Shown here: positions 36,278-44,417 of the stretch, in pieces
How positions within the stretch are numbered: position 1 is the first letter of the stretch
Layout of the letters: each line of letters begins with the position of its first letter
Assembly (NCBI GenBank): GCA_024690205.1
Contig: JAILCX010000088.1
Span: 1 to 64,000, forward strand
Direction: 5' to 3'
DNA from: Lachnospiraceae bacterium
Lineage (GTDB): Bacteria > Bacillota > Clostridia > Lachnospirales > Lachnospiraceae
DNA: 64,000 nt
Translations under genes and position numbers: made by a program
Notes under the pieces: generated by a model
What the model was told of the DNA's origin: nothing
Databases searched by the model: none
The model's input: the letters and a program-made list of their open reading frames with translations, nothing else

Positions 36278-37554
36278 TATTCGTCACCTGCCTTATTCTT
36301 ATTGAGTGTTCTGCCGCTTGAAAGCTCATTACCCGGATAATCGGCTTCAACCGTATCACCGAATATGCAGACGTTCTTTCCTATCGTCACTCCGGAAGGA
36401 ATGGTCGTCTTTTCTCCTATACAAACAAGCCCGTGATTGTAGATGTGGGGATCCGTTTCGTTCTCAACTTCGTCGCCCATACCTATCTTTACGGCATCGC
36501 CGATGATGGTCGCTTCGGCGACAACAGCCTTGTTGATCTCACATCCCAAACCGATCTCTGTCTGGTTCATTATGATCGAATCACGTATAACGGTGTCTTT
36601 TCCTATGGTAACACCGCATCCTATAACGGAATTGAATACCTGACCGTAAATGTTCGATCCTTCACCGATTATGGATTTTTCTACAAATCCGGTATCTGCG
36701 ATATACTGCGGAGGCAGGATCTCTGCTTTCGTATATATCTTCCAGTATTCTTCGTAGAGGTTAAACTCGGGAACAATGTCGATAAGCTCCATGTTGGCTT
36801 CCCAGAATGACTGAAGCGTTCCGACATCTTTCCAGTAACCGTTGAATTCATATGCATACAAAGGACATCCCTTATCATGGCAGTAAGGAATGATGTGTTT
36901 TCCAAAATCAAGTCCGGACTGGTCCTGATTTGTCAAAAGAGCTTCTTTTAAAGTGCTCCAGTTAAATATGTAAATACCCATTGAAGCAAGGTTAGAACGT
37001 GGATTTTCGGGCTTTTCTTCAAAGTCGGTGATCCTGCGGTCCTCATCGGTTATCATGATACCAAATCTCTTTGCTTCTTCCATCGGAACGGGCATAACGG
37101 CGATAGTCACGTCTGCGCCCTTTTCCTTATGGAAATCGAGCATTACTTCATAGTCCATCTTATAAATATGGTCGCCTGAAAGGATAAGAACGTACTCGGG
37201 ATTAAAGCTTTCCATATAATCTATGTTCTGGAAAATGGCATTGGCTGTACCCGTGTACCAGTCGGTCTTTGCGATCTTTTCATAAGGAGGAAGAACTGAA
37301 ACTCCACCTATATTTCTGTCAAGATCCCACGGAATACCTATCCCGATATGGGAATTAAGGCGAAGAGGCTGATACTGGGTAAGAACTCCCACGGTATCAA
37401 CACCCGAATTAATGCAGTTACTTAAAGGGAAATCAATGATCCTGTACTTTCCTCCGAAAGAAACGGCAGGTTTTGCCATTTTCGAAGTCAATACCCCTAA
37501 TCTGCTGCCCTGACCGCCTGCAAGTAACATGGCAATCATCTCTTTTTTGATCAT
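36277..37554 (-). CDS. glgC: Glucose-1-phosphate adenylyltransferase GlgC
   Basis: 425 residues starting [20 protein letters not shown]. The catalytic loop [19 protein letters not shown] and [15 protein letters not shown] are intact, and the C-terminal part is a beta-helix ([19 protein letters not shown]). It makes ADP-glucose from glucose-1-phosphate and ATP. The frame opens at a GTG (37563) that lies inside the ribosome-binding site GAGGTGG; the ATG at 37554 is the start. It has its own promoter and a structured leader. Confidence 0.96.
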   Translation of the reverse strand: MIKKEMIAMLLAGGQGSRLGVLTSKMAKPAVSFGGKYRIIDFPLSNCINSGVDTVGVLTQYQPLRLNSHIGIGIPWDLDRNIGGVSVLPPYEKIAKTDWYTGTANAIFQNIDYMESFNPEYVLILSGDHIYKMDYEVMLDFHKEKGADVTIAVMPVPMEEAKRFGIMITDEDRRITDFEEKPENPRSNLASMGIYIFNWSTLKEALLTNQDQSGLDFGKHIIPYCHDKGCPLYAYEFNGYWKDVGTLQSFWEANMELIDIVPEFNLYEEYWKIYTKAEILPPQYIADTGFVEKSIIGEGSNIYGQVFNSVIGCGVTIGKDTVIRDSIIMNQTEIGLGCEINKAVVAEATIIGDAVKIGMGDEVENETDPHIYNHGLVCIGEKTTIPSGVTIGKNVCIFGDTVEADYPGNELSSGRTLNKNKAGDE

Positions 37555-37644
37555 AGCAACCACCTCTGTACATTTTTAAGGAACGATACCGTGATCCACG
37601 GCTAAAATCGCTCCCGGAAGCGTATCGATAAAGACAGATACACT
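37555..37644 (-). promoter_or_regulatory. Structured 5' leader of glgC (possible cis-regulatory RNA)
   Basis: Between the predicted start point and the glgC ribosome-binding site the minus-strand RNA can fold into a three-way junction. An outer stem CGAUA/UAUCG encloses CGCU-uccggg-AGCG and CCGUG-gau-CACGG. I recognise no named riboswitch family. No terminator hairpin follows, so any control would be translational or through RNA stability. Confidence 0.35.
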
Positions 37645-37650
37645 GGATAC

Positions 37651-37679
37651 ATTATATCATATATTTTTTTCAAAGTGAA
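37651..37679 (-). promoter_or_regulatory. Sigma-A promoter of glgC-glgD
   Basis: On the minus strand TTCACT (37674-37679), a 17-base spacer and a perfect TATAAT (37651-37656), predicted start point near 37644, giving a leader of about 90 bases. It is divergent from murC across a very AT-rich stretch. Confidence 0.7.
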
Positions 37680-37755
37680 TGATTTTTACAAACATTTTGC
37701 TATTTTCCCTAAATTTTCTGTTAATTTTACACAAATTGCACAAAAAATCTCAAAT

Positions 37756-37783
37756 TTGATTTTTCAATAATAAATACTATAAT
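37756..37783 (+). promoter_or_regulatory. Sigma-A promoter of murC, predicted leaderless
   Basis: TTGATT (37756-37761), 16-base spacer and a perfect TATAAT (37778-37783). The expected start point, about seven bases past the -10 box, coincides with the murC ATG at 37790. No Shine-Dalgarno precedes that ATG. The AT-rich run upstream (37680-37770) may act as an UP element. Confidence 0.65.
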
Positions 37784-37789
37784 GAATGC

Positions 37790-39166
37790 ATGTATAAATT
37801 AGACTTCAAAAAACCAGTAAACATATTCTTTTGCGGCATCGGCGGAATAAGCATGAGCGGACTTGCACATGTACTTCTGGATGCCGGTTTTAACGTATCG
37901 GGTTCAGACCGTTCCTCAAACGAGCTGACTGATGAGCTTACAAAGCTCGGTGCAAAGATCCATATAGGCCAGGCGGATACGAACATAACTCCCGATATCG
38001 ACGTATTTGTATATACCGCCGCTATTCACAGGGATCACCCTGAATTCATAAAGGCCCTTGATCTTGGGATCCCCATGATGACGCGTGCCGAATTGCTCGG
38101 ACAGATGATGAAGAACTACCCTCTTCCCGTTGCAGTTTCAGGTACTCACGGAAAGACCACCGTAACATCAATGATCTCCGAGATCCTTCTTAAAGCCCAA
38201 AAGGATCCCACTTTGTCGGTGGGCGGTATCCTTGATTCCATAGGAGGCAACATAAGGATCGGTCATTCGGATATTTTCGTTACCGAAGCATGCGAATACA
38301 CGAATTCATTTCTTGATTTCTTCCCAAAAGTATCGATCATCCTTAATATAGAAGAAGATCACCTTGATTTCTTTAAGGACCTTGATGATATAAGGAACTC
38401 TTTCCACAGATTCGCTCTCCTTACCCCAGCGGATGGAGTGGTTATAATAGGAGGGGATATAGAAAACAAAGAGCAGATCCTTAAGGATGTTCCTTCAAAA
38501 GTCCTGACTTTCGGCTCGGATAACAGGTCTGACTATTACCCCGAGAACATCACTTACGATGAAAGCGGAAACGGACGATTTACCGCGGTTTCTCCCGATG
38601 GCAAAAAAGAAGAATTCTCTCTTTCCGTTCCCGGATATCACAATGTTATAAACGCGCTTTGTGCGATAGCATTTGCCGATCATCTCAATATAGAAAGAAG
38701 TGACACCAAAGCCGCTCTTAAAGCTTTCGGTGGAACAAAAAGACGTTTTGAATACAGAGGATCCGTCAACGGTTTTGCCGTTATTGACGATTATGCGCAC
38801 CATCCTTCCGAGATAAGGGCTACTTTAAATGCCGCTAAAAACTATCCCCATAAAAAGCTCTGGTGTGTATTCCAGCCTCATACTTATTCAAGAACAAAGG
38901 CTTTCCTTGATGATTTTGCAGATGCTCTTACACTTGCAGATGCCGTTATCCTGGCAGATATATATGCCGCAAGGGAAACGGATACCCTCGGTGTAAGCTC
39001 CAAAGACATCTGTGACAAGCTTGATAAGCTTGGTACCGAAAGCTATTATTTCCCTTCTTTTGAGGAAATTGAAAAATTTGTTTTAAAAAATATTTCACCC
39101 GGTGATATGTTGATAACCATGGGTGCCGGAGATGTCGTAAACATCGCAGATGATCTTGTCCGATAA
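37790..39166 (+). CDS. murC: UDP-N-acetylmuramate--L-alanine ligase MurC
   Basis: 458 residues. It starts MYKLDFKKPVNIFFCGIGGISMSG, the Rossmann glycine loop; the ATP site is AVSGTHGKTTVTSMISE near 115, followed by TEACEYTNSFLDF, NIEEDHLDFF and the Mur ligase C-domain FGGTKRRFEYRG and DDYAHHPSEIRATL. It adds L-alanine to UDP-MurNAc in peptidoglycan synthesis. It is transcribed opposite to glgC and appears to be monocistronic, followed by the DnaA-box region. Confidence 0.97.
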   Translation: MYKLDFKKPVNIFFCGIGGISMSGLAHVLLDAGFNVSGSDRSSNELTDELTKLGAKIHIGQADTNITPDIDVFVYTAAIHRDHPEFIKALDLGIPMMTRAELLGQMMKNYPLPVAVSGTHGKTTVTSMISEILLKAQKDPTLSVGGILDSIGGNIRIGHSDIFVTEACEYTNSFLDFFPKVSIILNIEEDHLDFFKDLDDIRNSFHRFALLTPADGVVIIGGDIENKEQILKDVPSKVLTFGSDNRSDYYPENITYDESGNGRFTAVSPDGKKEEFSLSVPGYHNVINALCAIAFADHLNIERSDTKAALKAFGGTKRRFEYRGSVNGFAVIDDYAHHPSEIRATLNAAKNYPHKKLWCVFQPHTYSRTKAFLDDFADALTLADAVILADIYAARETDTLGVSSKDICDKLDKLGTESYYFPSFEEIEKFVLKNISPGDMLITMGAGDVVNIADDLVR

Positions 39167-39169
39167 AGA

Positions 39170-39283
39170 TTGTCCACGTTATCCACAAAAGATGACCCTT
39201 TCGGAAGGCACATCTTCTGTGGATAATTTTTTGCAAAAAAACGCCCTTTGAGATACAATTCCACATTATCCACGTTATCCACA
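39170..39283. promoter_or_regulatory. Cluster of DnaA boxes upstream of the helicase-loader operon
   Basis: Three perfect TTATCCACA boxes: plus strand 39179-39187 and 39275-39283, minus strand 39218-39226. One box has a single mismatch (TTATCCACG 39266-39274), and two poorer ones occur (TTGTCCACG 39170-39178 and AATTCCACA 39257-39265). The plus-strand boxes are stacked head-to-tail with no spacing in two groups 96 bases apart. The A/T-rich ATAATTTTTTGCAAAAAAA stretch lies between. They sit between murC and the dnaD-like gene. Confidence 0.85.
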
Positions 39284-39330
39284 ACATCTCGAAACCCTTG
39301 ATTTTACTGGGTTTTTCGTGAATTTGCCTA

Positions 39331-39359
39331 TTTCATTTCCATAAAGTTCGTGATATGAT
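39331..39359 (+). promoter_or_regulatory. Putative promoter of the dnaD-dnaI-prs operon
   Basis: An extended -10 box TGATATGAT (TATGAT 39354-39359) with a weak TTTCAT (39331-39336) 17 bases upstream, about 30 bases before the dnaD-like ATG and about 50 bases downstream of the DnaA boxes. Confidence 0.5.
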
Positions 39360-39396
39360 ATCCATGCTTAAGAAAATAAAACGGATGTGATTGTAA

Positions 39397-40476
39397 ATGA
39401 GTGATTTTAAGGTTTACCAGGATTATTGTCTTGATGCTACTTTGGTGTCCAATGCTTTCATTGACAGCTATATGAAAGATGCCAACGATGCCCAGCTCAA
39501 GATCTATCTTTATCTGCTTCGTGTTCTTTGCGCACATAAAAGCTGCAGTATCTCAGATCTCGCTGACAAGTTCAACTATACCGAAAAGGACGTTACCAGA
39601 GCATTAAAGTACTGGGAAAAAAACGGCTTGCTGTCCCTTGAATACGACGGATCGAAGAATCTTAAGGGCGTAAGGCTCCTTGATATAAGCTCAGATCCCG
39701 ATGACCTTGGATCATCTTCAAGGAACGATACCATAACTCTCGCTCCCATCGTACAGATCCCTTTAAGAACAGAGCCCAAGGAAGTAACGGCAGCTCCTGC
39801 TCCAAGAACTCCTTCTGCGGTTAAAAAGGACTATTCTGCCGATGATGTTTATGCTTTCAGAAATTCCGACAGCTTCAGCGAGCTTATATTTGTAGTGGAG
39901 CAGTATCTTGGCAGAACCTTAACTCCCACTGATATAAAGACCATGCTCTATATAAAGGATGAACTTGGTTTTTCATCCGAACTTATAGATTATCTTTTTG
40001 AATATTGTGTCGGAAAAGGCAAGAAAGATATCCGTTATATCGAAAAAGTAGCCCTTACATGGCATGAGCAGGATATCCATACTCCCAAAGAAGCTTCAAA
40101 GAACGCATATAAATACGACAAAGAAGTATACGATATCATGAAAATGCTCGGCAGAAACTCATCCCCCACAAGGTCTGAAGCAGGCTATATAAAAAGATGG
40201 ACCGATGAGTACGGATTTGATACATCGGTGATAGCAGAAGCCTGCAACAGAACAGTTCTTGCTACCGACTCTCACCGTTTTGAGTATGCCGACAAGATAT
40301 TAAAATGCTGGAATTCCGAAGGAATACATACCCTGTCCCAGATAGGCCTTTCCGACGAAAAGTTTGCCGAAAAAAGGAATTCTCCTTCCGGAAACAGCAA
40401 AGCACAATACAGACAGTTCACTCACAGGTCTTCATCTCCATACTCCGACCTTGAAAAAGAACTTCTTAGCAACTAG
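39397..40476 (+). CDS. DnaD domain-containing replication initiation protein
   Basis: 359 residues. The N-terminal part (1-95) is a DnaD-type winged helix (AQLKIYLYLLRVLCAHKSC, then FNYTEKDVTRALKYWEKNG). A proline-rich linker (about 125-145) is followed by two DnaB_2/DnaD C-terminal domains: one around 160-235 (LTPTDIKTMLYIKDELGFSS) and one around 250-325 (YIKRWTDEYGFDTSVIAEA). In Firmicutes DnaD and DnaB remodel the origin and load helicase. The very next gene is a helicase-loader ATPase. The ribosome-binding site is weak (GGATGTGAT). It is preceded by a DnaA-box array. Confidence 0.9.
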   Translation: MSDFKVYQDYCLDATLVSNAFIDSYMKDANDAQLKIYLYLLRVLCAHKSCSISDLADKFNYTEKDVTRALKYWEKNGLLSLEYDGSKNLKGVRLLDISSDPDDLGSSSRNDTITLAPIVQIPLRTEPKEVTAAPAPRTPSAVKKDYSADDVYAFRNSDSFSELIFVVEQYLGRTLTPTDIKTMLYIKDELGFSSELIDYLFEYCVGKGKKDIRYIEKVALTWHEQDIHTPKEASKNAYKYDKEVYDIMKMLGRNSSPTRSEAGYIKRWTDEYGFDTSVIAEACNRTVLATDSHRFEYADKILKCWNSEGIHTLSQIGLSDEKFAEKRNSPSGNSKAQYRQFTHRSSSPYSDLEKELLSN

Positions 40477-40485
40477 GAGAGCCCC

Positions 40486-41466
40486 GTGTCCCTGACTAAC
40501 AGCCAGTACGATTCCATAATCAGTGAATACGATCGCAAAAGAGCCCGAAAAGAGCGCGAATACCAGGAGCGCCTTGATCTTGTAAACGAAAGGGTTGAAG
40601 GATACAGCGAACTCGGACGGCAGATCGCAGCACTTGGAGTCTCTTCAGCCAGGGCTCTTCTTTCGGGGCAGATGGATTCTCTTTCGGATGTAAACAGACA
40701 AATAGACGAGCTTTCTCAAAAAAGAAAGGATCTTCTTGTAAAAGCAGGTTATCCGGAAGATTATCTTACCGTAAAATATGATTGTCCCGACTGTCAGGAT
40801 ACGGGTTATATAAACGGCGCAAAATGCCACTGCCTTAAACAGGCGATCATTTCCGTACTGTACTCACAGTCCAATATCTCCAAACTCCTTAAGAGCGAAA
40901 ACTTTGATACTCTCTCTTATGACTATTACGAGGGCGAGGATCTTAACCGTTTCAGGGCGGCAGCATCTGCGGCCCGTTCTTTTGTTGATAATTTTGATAA
41001 GGACTATCAGAATCTTCTGTTTTGTGGTACAGTAGGTACCGGGAAATCATTTCTTTCATGCTGTATAGCCGGGGAATTACTTGATCGTGGTCACAGCGTA
41101 ATCTATTTTTCTGCAGTTGAATTGTTTGAGGTCCTCTCAAGCGCCATGTTTAATAACAAAAACGCTGATGAGGCATACAAAACACGCTCGAATCTTTACG
41201 AATGCGACCTTCTGATCATTGATGATCTCGGAACTGAACTTACGAACAGTGCCGTGGTCACAGAACTGTTCTCACTAATTAACGAAAGACATCTGTCACA
41301 CAGATCCACGGTAATCTCGACCAATCTTTCTTTGGACGCTCTCCGTGACAGGTATGACGACAGAGTCTTTTCACGTATCGCTGAGCGCTATGAAATGTAC
41401 AGGATCCAGGGTCCGGATATCCGAATGCTCAAGCGGTCGGGCCTTGCAAAAAATCGAAAGGAATAA
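40486..41466 (+). CDS. Helicase-loader AAA+ ATPase (DnaI/DnaC-like)
   Basis: 326 residues from a GTG at 40486 with AGGAG upstream. The N-terminus is coiled and charged, then a zinc-binding motif (YDCPDCQDTGYINGAKCHC, residues about 100-118), then an AAA+ domain with Walker A CGTVGTGKSFLS near 185, Walker B LLIIDDLGTEL near 245 and sensor region VISTNLSLDAL. It has the DnaI layout: N-terminal zinc domain for helicase binding plus ATPase. It lies ten bases after the DnaD-like gene, so the pair forms a loader module. Confidence 0.92.
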   Translation: MSLTNSQYDSIISEYDRKRARKEREYQERLDLVNERVEGYSELGRQIAALGVSSARALLSGQMDSLSDVNRQIDELSQKRKDLLVKAGYPEDYLTVKYDCPDCQDTGYINGAKCHCLKQAIISVLYSQSNISKLLKSENFDTLSYDYYEGEDLNRFRAAASAARSFVDNFDKDYQNLLFCGTVGTGKSFLSCCIAGELLDRGHSVIYFSAVELFEVLSSAMFNNKNADEAYKTRSNLYECDLLIIDDLGTELTNSAVVTELFSLINERHLSHRSTVISTNLSLDALRDRYDDRVFSRIAERYEMYRIQGPDIRMLKRSGLAKNRKE

Positions 41467-41469
41467 TCT

Positions 41470-42660
41470 ATGTCAGAACGTGAAGAAACACGTAACTTGG
41501 AAACAATACCCGTAGGTTCCTTAAGGATCATCCCACTTGAAGGATGTAAATCACTTGGTGAAAAAGTCGACCAGTATCTTGTAAGGTGGCGTACACAGCG
41601 GGAAAGCGAACACAAAAATTCCCTTGCCTTTTCAGGCTATCAAAGAGACTCATACATTCTGCCTGCCAGAGTTCCGCGTTTCGGTTCAGGTGAAGCAAAG
41701 GGCATGATCCTTGAATCTGTCCGCGGTGCAGATCTTTATCTTTTGGTGGATGTCGCTAACTACTCATTAACATATTCACTTTGCGGTTTTAAAAATCATA
41801 TGTCTCCCGATGATCACTATCAGGATCTTAAAAGGATCATCGCTGCTGTCGGAGGAAAAGCAAGAAGGATAACCGTCATAATGCCTTTCCTTTATGAATC
41901 AAGACAGCACAAGCGTACAGCAAGAGAATCCCTTGACTGCGCACTCGCACTTCAGGAAATGGTCAAGATGGGTGTAGACAACATCATCACGTTCGATGCT
42001 CATGATCCCCGTGTCCAGAATGCGATCCCTCTTAACGGATTTGAGACGGTTCCCGTTTCATACCAGTTCATCAAGGGTCTGCTCAACAGGGTAAAAGGCC
42101 TTGAGATCGATGCTTCACACATGATGGTAGTGAGCCCTGATGAAGGCGGAATGAGAAGAGCCATCTACATGGCAAACGTGCTCGGCCTTGATATGGGTAT
42201 GTTCTATAAAAGAAGAGATTACACAAAGGTCATCGATGGAAGAAATCCCATCGTGGCTCACGAGTTTTTGGGATCTTCGGTTGAAGGAAAAGATATCATT
42301 ATCGTTGATGACATGATCTCATCAGGTGAGAGCGTACTTGAAGTTGCTTCGGAATTAAAGAAAAGAAAAGCAAACCGCATATTCATCTGCGCAACATTTG
42401 GACTCTTTACGGGCGGCATCGAAAAGTTCGACAAGGCTTATCAGGACGGCATCATAACTAATGTTCTTACGACAAACCTCATCTATCAGACTCCCGAGCT
42501 TTTGGGAAGAGAATGGTATGTTGACTGCGATCTAAGTAAATACATAGCATACCTTATCGATACGCTTAATCACGATGCTTCCATTTCAGATCTTCTTAAT
42601 CCCAACGAAAGGATCCAGCAGATCGTAACTAAGTACAAAAACGGAGAGCTTAACTCTTAA
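41470..42660 (+). CDS. prs: Ribose-phosphate pyrophosphokinase, long form
   Basis: 396 residues, against about 315 for the usual enzyme. The PRPP-binding loop is IIIVDDMISSGESVLEV near 275, with KGMILESVRGADLYLLVDV near 75 and FDAHDPRVQNAIPL near 177. The extra length is mostly at the N-terminus (1-45) and near the C-terminus. It makes PRPP for nucleotide synthesis. It starts four bases after the loader gene, so DnaA-linked control of the promoter may also affect PRPP supply (inference). Confidence 0.87.
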   Translation: MSEREETRNLETIPVGSLRIIPLEGCKSLGEKVDQYLVRWRTQRESEHKNSLAFSGYQRDSYILPARVPRFGSGEAKGMILESVRGADLYLLVDVANYSLTYSLCGFKNHMSPDDHYQDLKRIIAAVGGKARRITVIMPFLYESRQHKRTARESLDCALALQEMVKMGVDNIITFDAHDPRVQNAIPLNGFETVPVSYQFIKGLLNRVKGLEIDASHMMVVSPDEGGMRRAIYMANVLGLDMGMFYKRRDYTKVIDGRNPIVAHEFLGSSVEGKDIIIVDDMISSGESVLEVASELKKRKANRIFICATFGLFTGGIEKFDKAYQDGIITNVLTTNLIYQTPELLGREWYVDCDLSKYIAYLIDTLNHDASISDLLNPNERIQQIVTKYKNGELNS

Positions 42661-42685
42661 GCTCCCCCCTTAAAAACAAATATTT

Positions 42686-42715
42686 AAAGCAGCCGGTCAA
42701 TCGGCTGCTTTTTTT
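42686..42715. terminator. Bidirectional terminator between prs and the acyltransferase gene
   Basis: Stem AAAGCAGCCG (42686-42695) with CGGCTGCTTT (42702-42711), loop GTCAAT, followed by T on the plus strand and UUUAAAUAUUU on the minus. The stop codon of the minus-strand acyltransferase (42697-42699) lies inside the loop. Confidence 0.85.
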
Positions 42716-44406
42716 GTCTTTGTAATGGAATCCGACAGCCTGTTATACAGATACATAACTGCTTTTACAACCGTATTGTCATATATTACCGCGCAGATGT
42801 ATGAAAGGATAAGGCAGACTATGATGATCATTATTATGAAAAAGCTTAGATGTCCGTACTCGTATTCAAGTCTCCATCCAACGGGAAGGACAAATTTCAT
42901 CAAAAGAAGTATGTGAACCAGCATGATGGAGAAGTTATATTTTGAGATCGACTCTATCACGATATTCTTTTTCCCAAAGACGTTTTTAAACCTATTGTAG
43001 AAAGCAAAAATGCCGGCACCGACAAGCCACATGTTCGGCGCCTGGTTACATGTGTAATAAAGAATATCGGGATCAAGGTATATCATGACAAACGAACATA
43101 CCGCACCGAAGATCCCGAGGATCATGAACAGATTATAAAACCGTTTTGCATGTTCCGTATTCATGTAGTAACCAAGAAGAAAAAGACCCGTCCACGATGC
43201 TATTGGTGTCTCTATTCCGAACGAAAGCTTTAAAAGCGGAAGATACATGATAAGAACATTCACGATAAAGCCGGCAAGGAGCAGTCCGAAAAGAGCCTTT
43301 TCGGAAATGTGTTCAAGCAGTATCCTCAAAAACGGGGCAAGGATATAAAGCCCCAGTATCGTATATACAAGCCAGATATGCGGCATGTAATCGCTTTTGC
43401 CTGATAAAAGCTCTTTGAGGCAGCGCTTTAACCCTTCAGCAATTCCGTTTCCGAACATCTCCTTGGAATATCCCGTCGACATGTAAAGAACATAGTAGCA
43501 AAGTGTCGGAATGACTACGCGGACCATCCTTCCAAGATAAAAATCCTTAAGCGAACCTTTACCCGGTCTTAAGATGAGTGTACCGCTCAGCATTACATAA
43601 AGCGCATTGCAGGCAAGTGAAGCTGCAAGAACAAATCTTAATATCCCGTATCCTGCATCTCCTCTTTCGACATGAGGGATAAAGATATCGCATATCGAAT
43701 GCATCATTATGACCATGATGGCTGCAACAGTCCTTACATGATCAAGTTCATATCTGTATGAATCATTCTTTTGCTTTCCGATAAATACGCTCTTTATAAA
43801 GCCCTGACTTTGCGTTTCTTCTTCAAACGAAAGCATCGAAAGGAACAATATTGCAAAGAACAATACGGCCTTTACGGCAAACCCCTTAAAGAATCCGCCC
43901 GTAAAGTAATATTTGGTATTTACCCTTCCGTCGCTTAGAGAAAGCTCATCTATCGTGCAGTCACCAAAGACGTTGACTCTCAAAAGTCCGAGCTCATAAG
44001 AAGATACCCTTACAAATGCCGAGTTCCGTCCTTTTTTTATAACAGAGCTTCTGCTCAGTTTTTCAGACAGATTATTGTCTCCGTTTTTTGTCCAGTAAAC
44101 CTTGACCGTTATATCTTCATCTGCAGCCTTTTTAAGCTTTAAGTATACGCCTTTTGCACTTTGACCTATTCCTTCATACAAAAGGAAAGAATCTCCGCCG
44201 GGAACCGCTTTATACTCACCGCTTCCGGGATCAAAAGAAGCATCGTTTACCTCACAGTTTACCGCAAGAAGATCCTTCGATGATCCGCCGGATAAGGTAA
44301 CATCTTTTTGGGCTCCGGGAAGTGATGTTACAAAGGCAAGCGCAAGTGATGCGATAAGGATGAGTGTTACTTTCAATAATCTGTTTTTGTTTACCTTATT
44401 ATCCAT
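42697..44406 (-). CDS. Acyltransferase-3 family membrane protein with N-terminal ectodomain
   Basis: 569 residues. A membrane helix (residues 11-28) is followed by an extracytoplasmic beta-rich domain (about 30-170), another helix (about 177-195) and then the acyltransferase-3 core with about ten helices, starting YRYELDHVRTVAAIMVIMMHSI (near 217; the conserved His is in MMHSI). This family O-acylates surface sugars and peptidoglycan. The ectodomain may present the acceptor (inference). The ribosome-binding site is AGGTGAG. It is the last gene of the GT2-fusion-acyltransferase run. Confidence 0.85.
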   Translation of the reverse strand: MDNKVNKNRLLKVTLILIASLALAFVTSLPGAQKDVTLSGGSSKDLLAVNCEVNDASFDPGSGEYKAVPGGDSFLLYEGIGQSAKGVYLKLKKAADEDITVKVYWTKNGDNNLSEKLSRSSVIKKGRNSAFVRVSSYELGLLRVNVFGDCTIDELSLSDGRVNTKYYFTGGFFKGFAVKAVLFFAILFLSMLSFEEETQSQGFIKSVFIGKQKNDSYRYELDHVRTVAAIMVIMMHSICDIFIPHVERGDAGYGILRFVLAASLACNALYVMLSGTLILRPGKGSLKDFYLGRMVRVVIPTLCYYVLYMSTGYSKEMFGNGIAEGLKRCLKELLSGKSDYMPHIWLVYTILGLYILAPFLRILLEHISEKALFGLLLAGFIVNVLIMYLPLLKLSFGIETPIASWTGLFLLGYYMNTEHAKRFYNLFMILGIFGAVCSFVMIYLDPDILYYTCNQAPNMWLVGAGIFAFYNRFKNVFGKKNIVIESISKYNFSIMLVHILLLMKFVLPVGWRLEYEYGHLSFFIIMIIIVCLILSYICAVIYDNTVVKAVMYLYNRLSDSITKTKKAAD

Positions 44407-44417
44407 ATCAGGCTCAC

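Noticed and set aside
39170..39283. Main chromosomal origin (oriC)
   Set aside because: DnaA boxes and an AT-rich stretch are present, but dnaA, dnaN, rpmH or gidA genes that flank Firmicutes origins are absent, so a regulatory site is the simpler reading.
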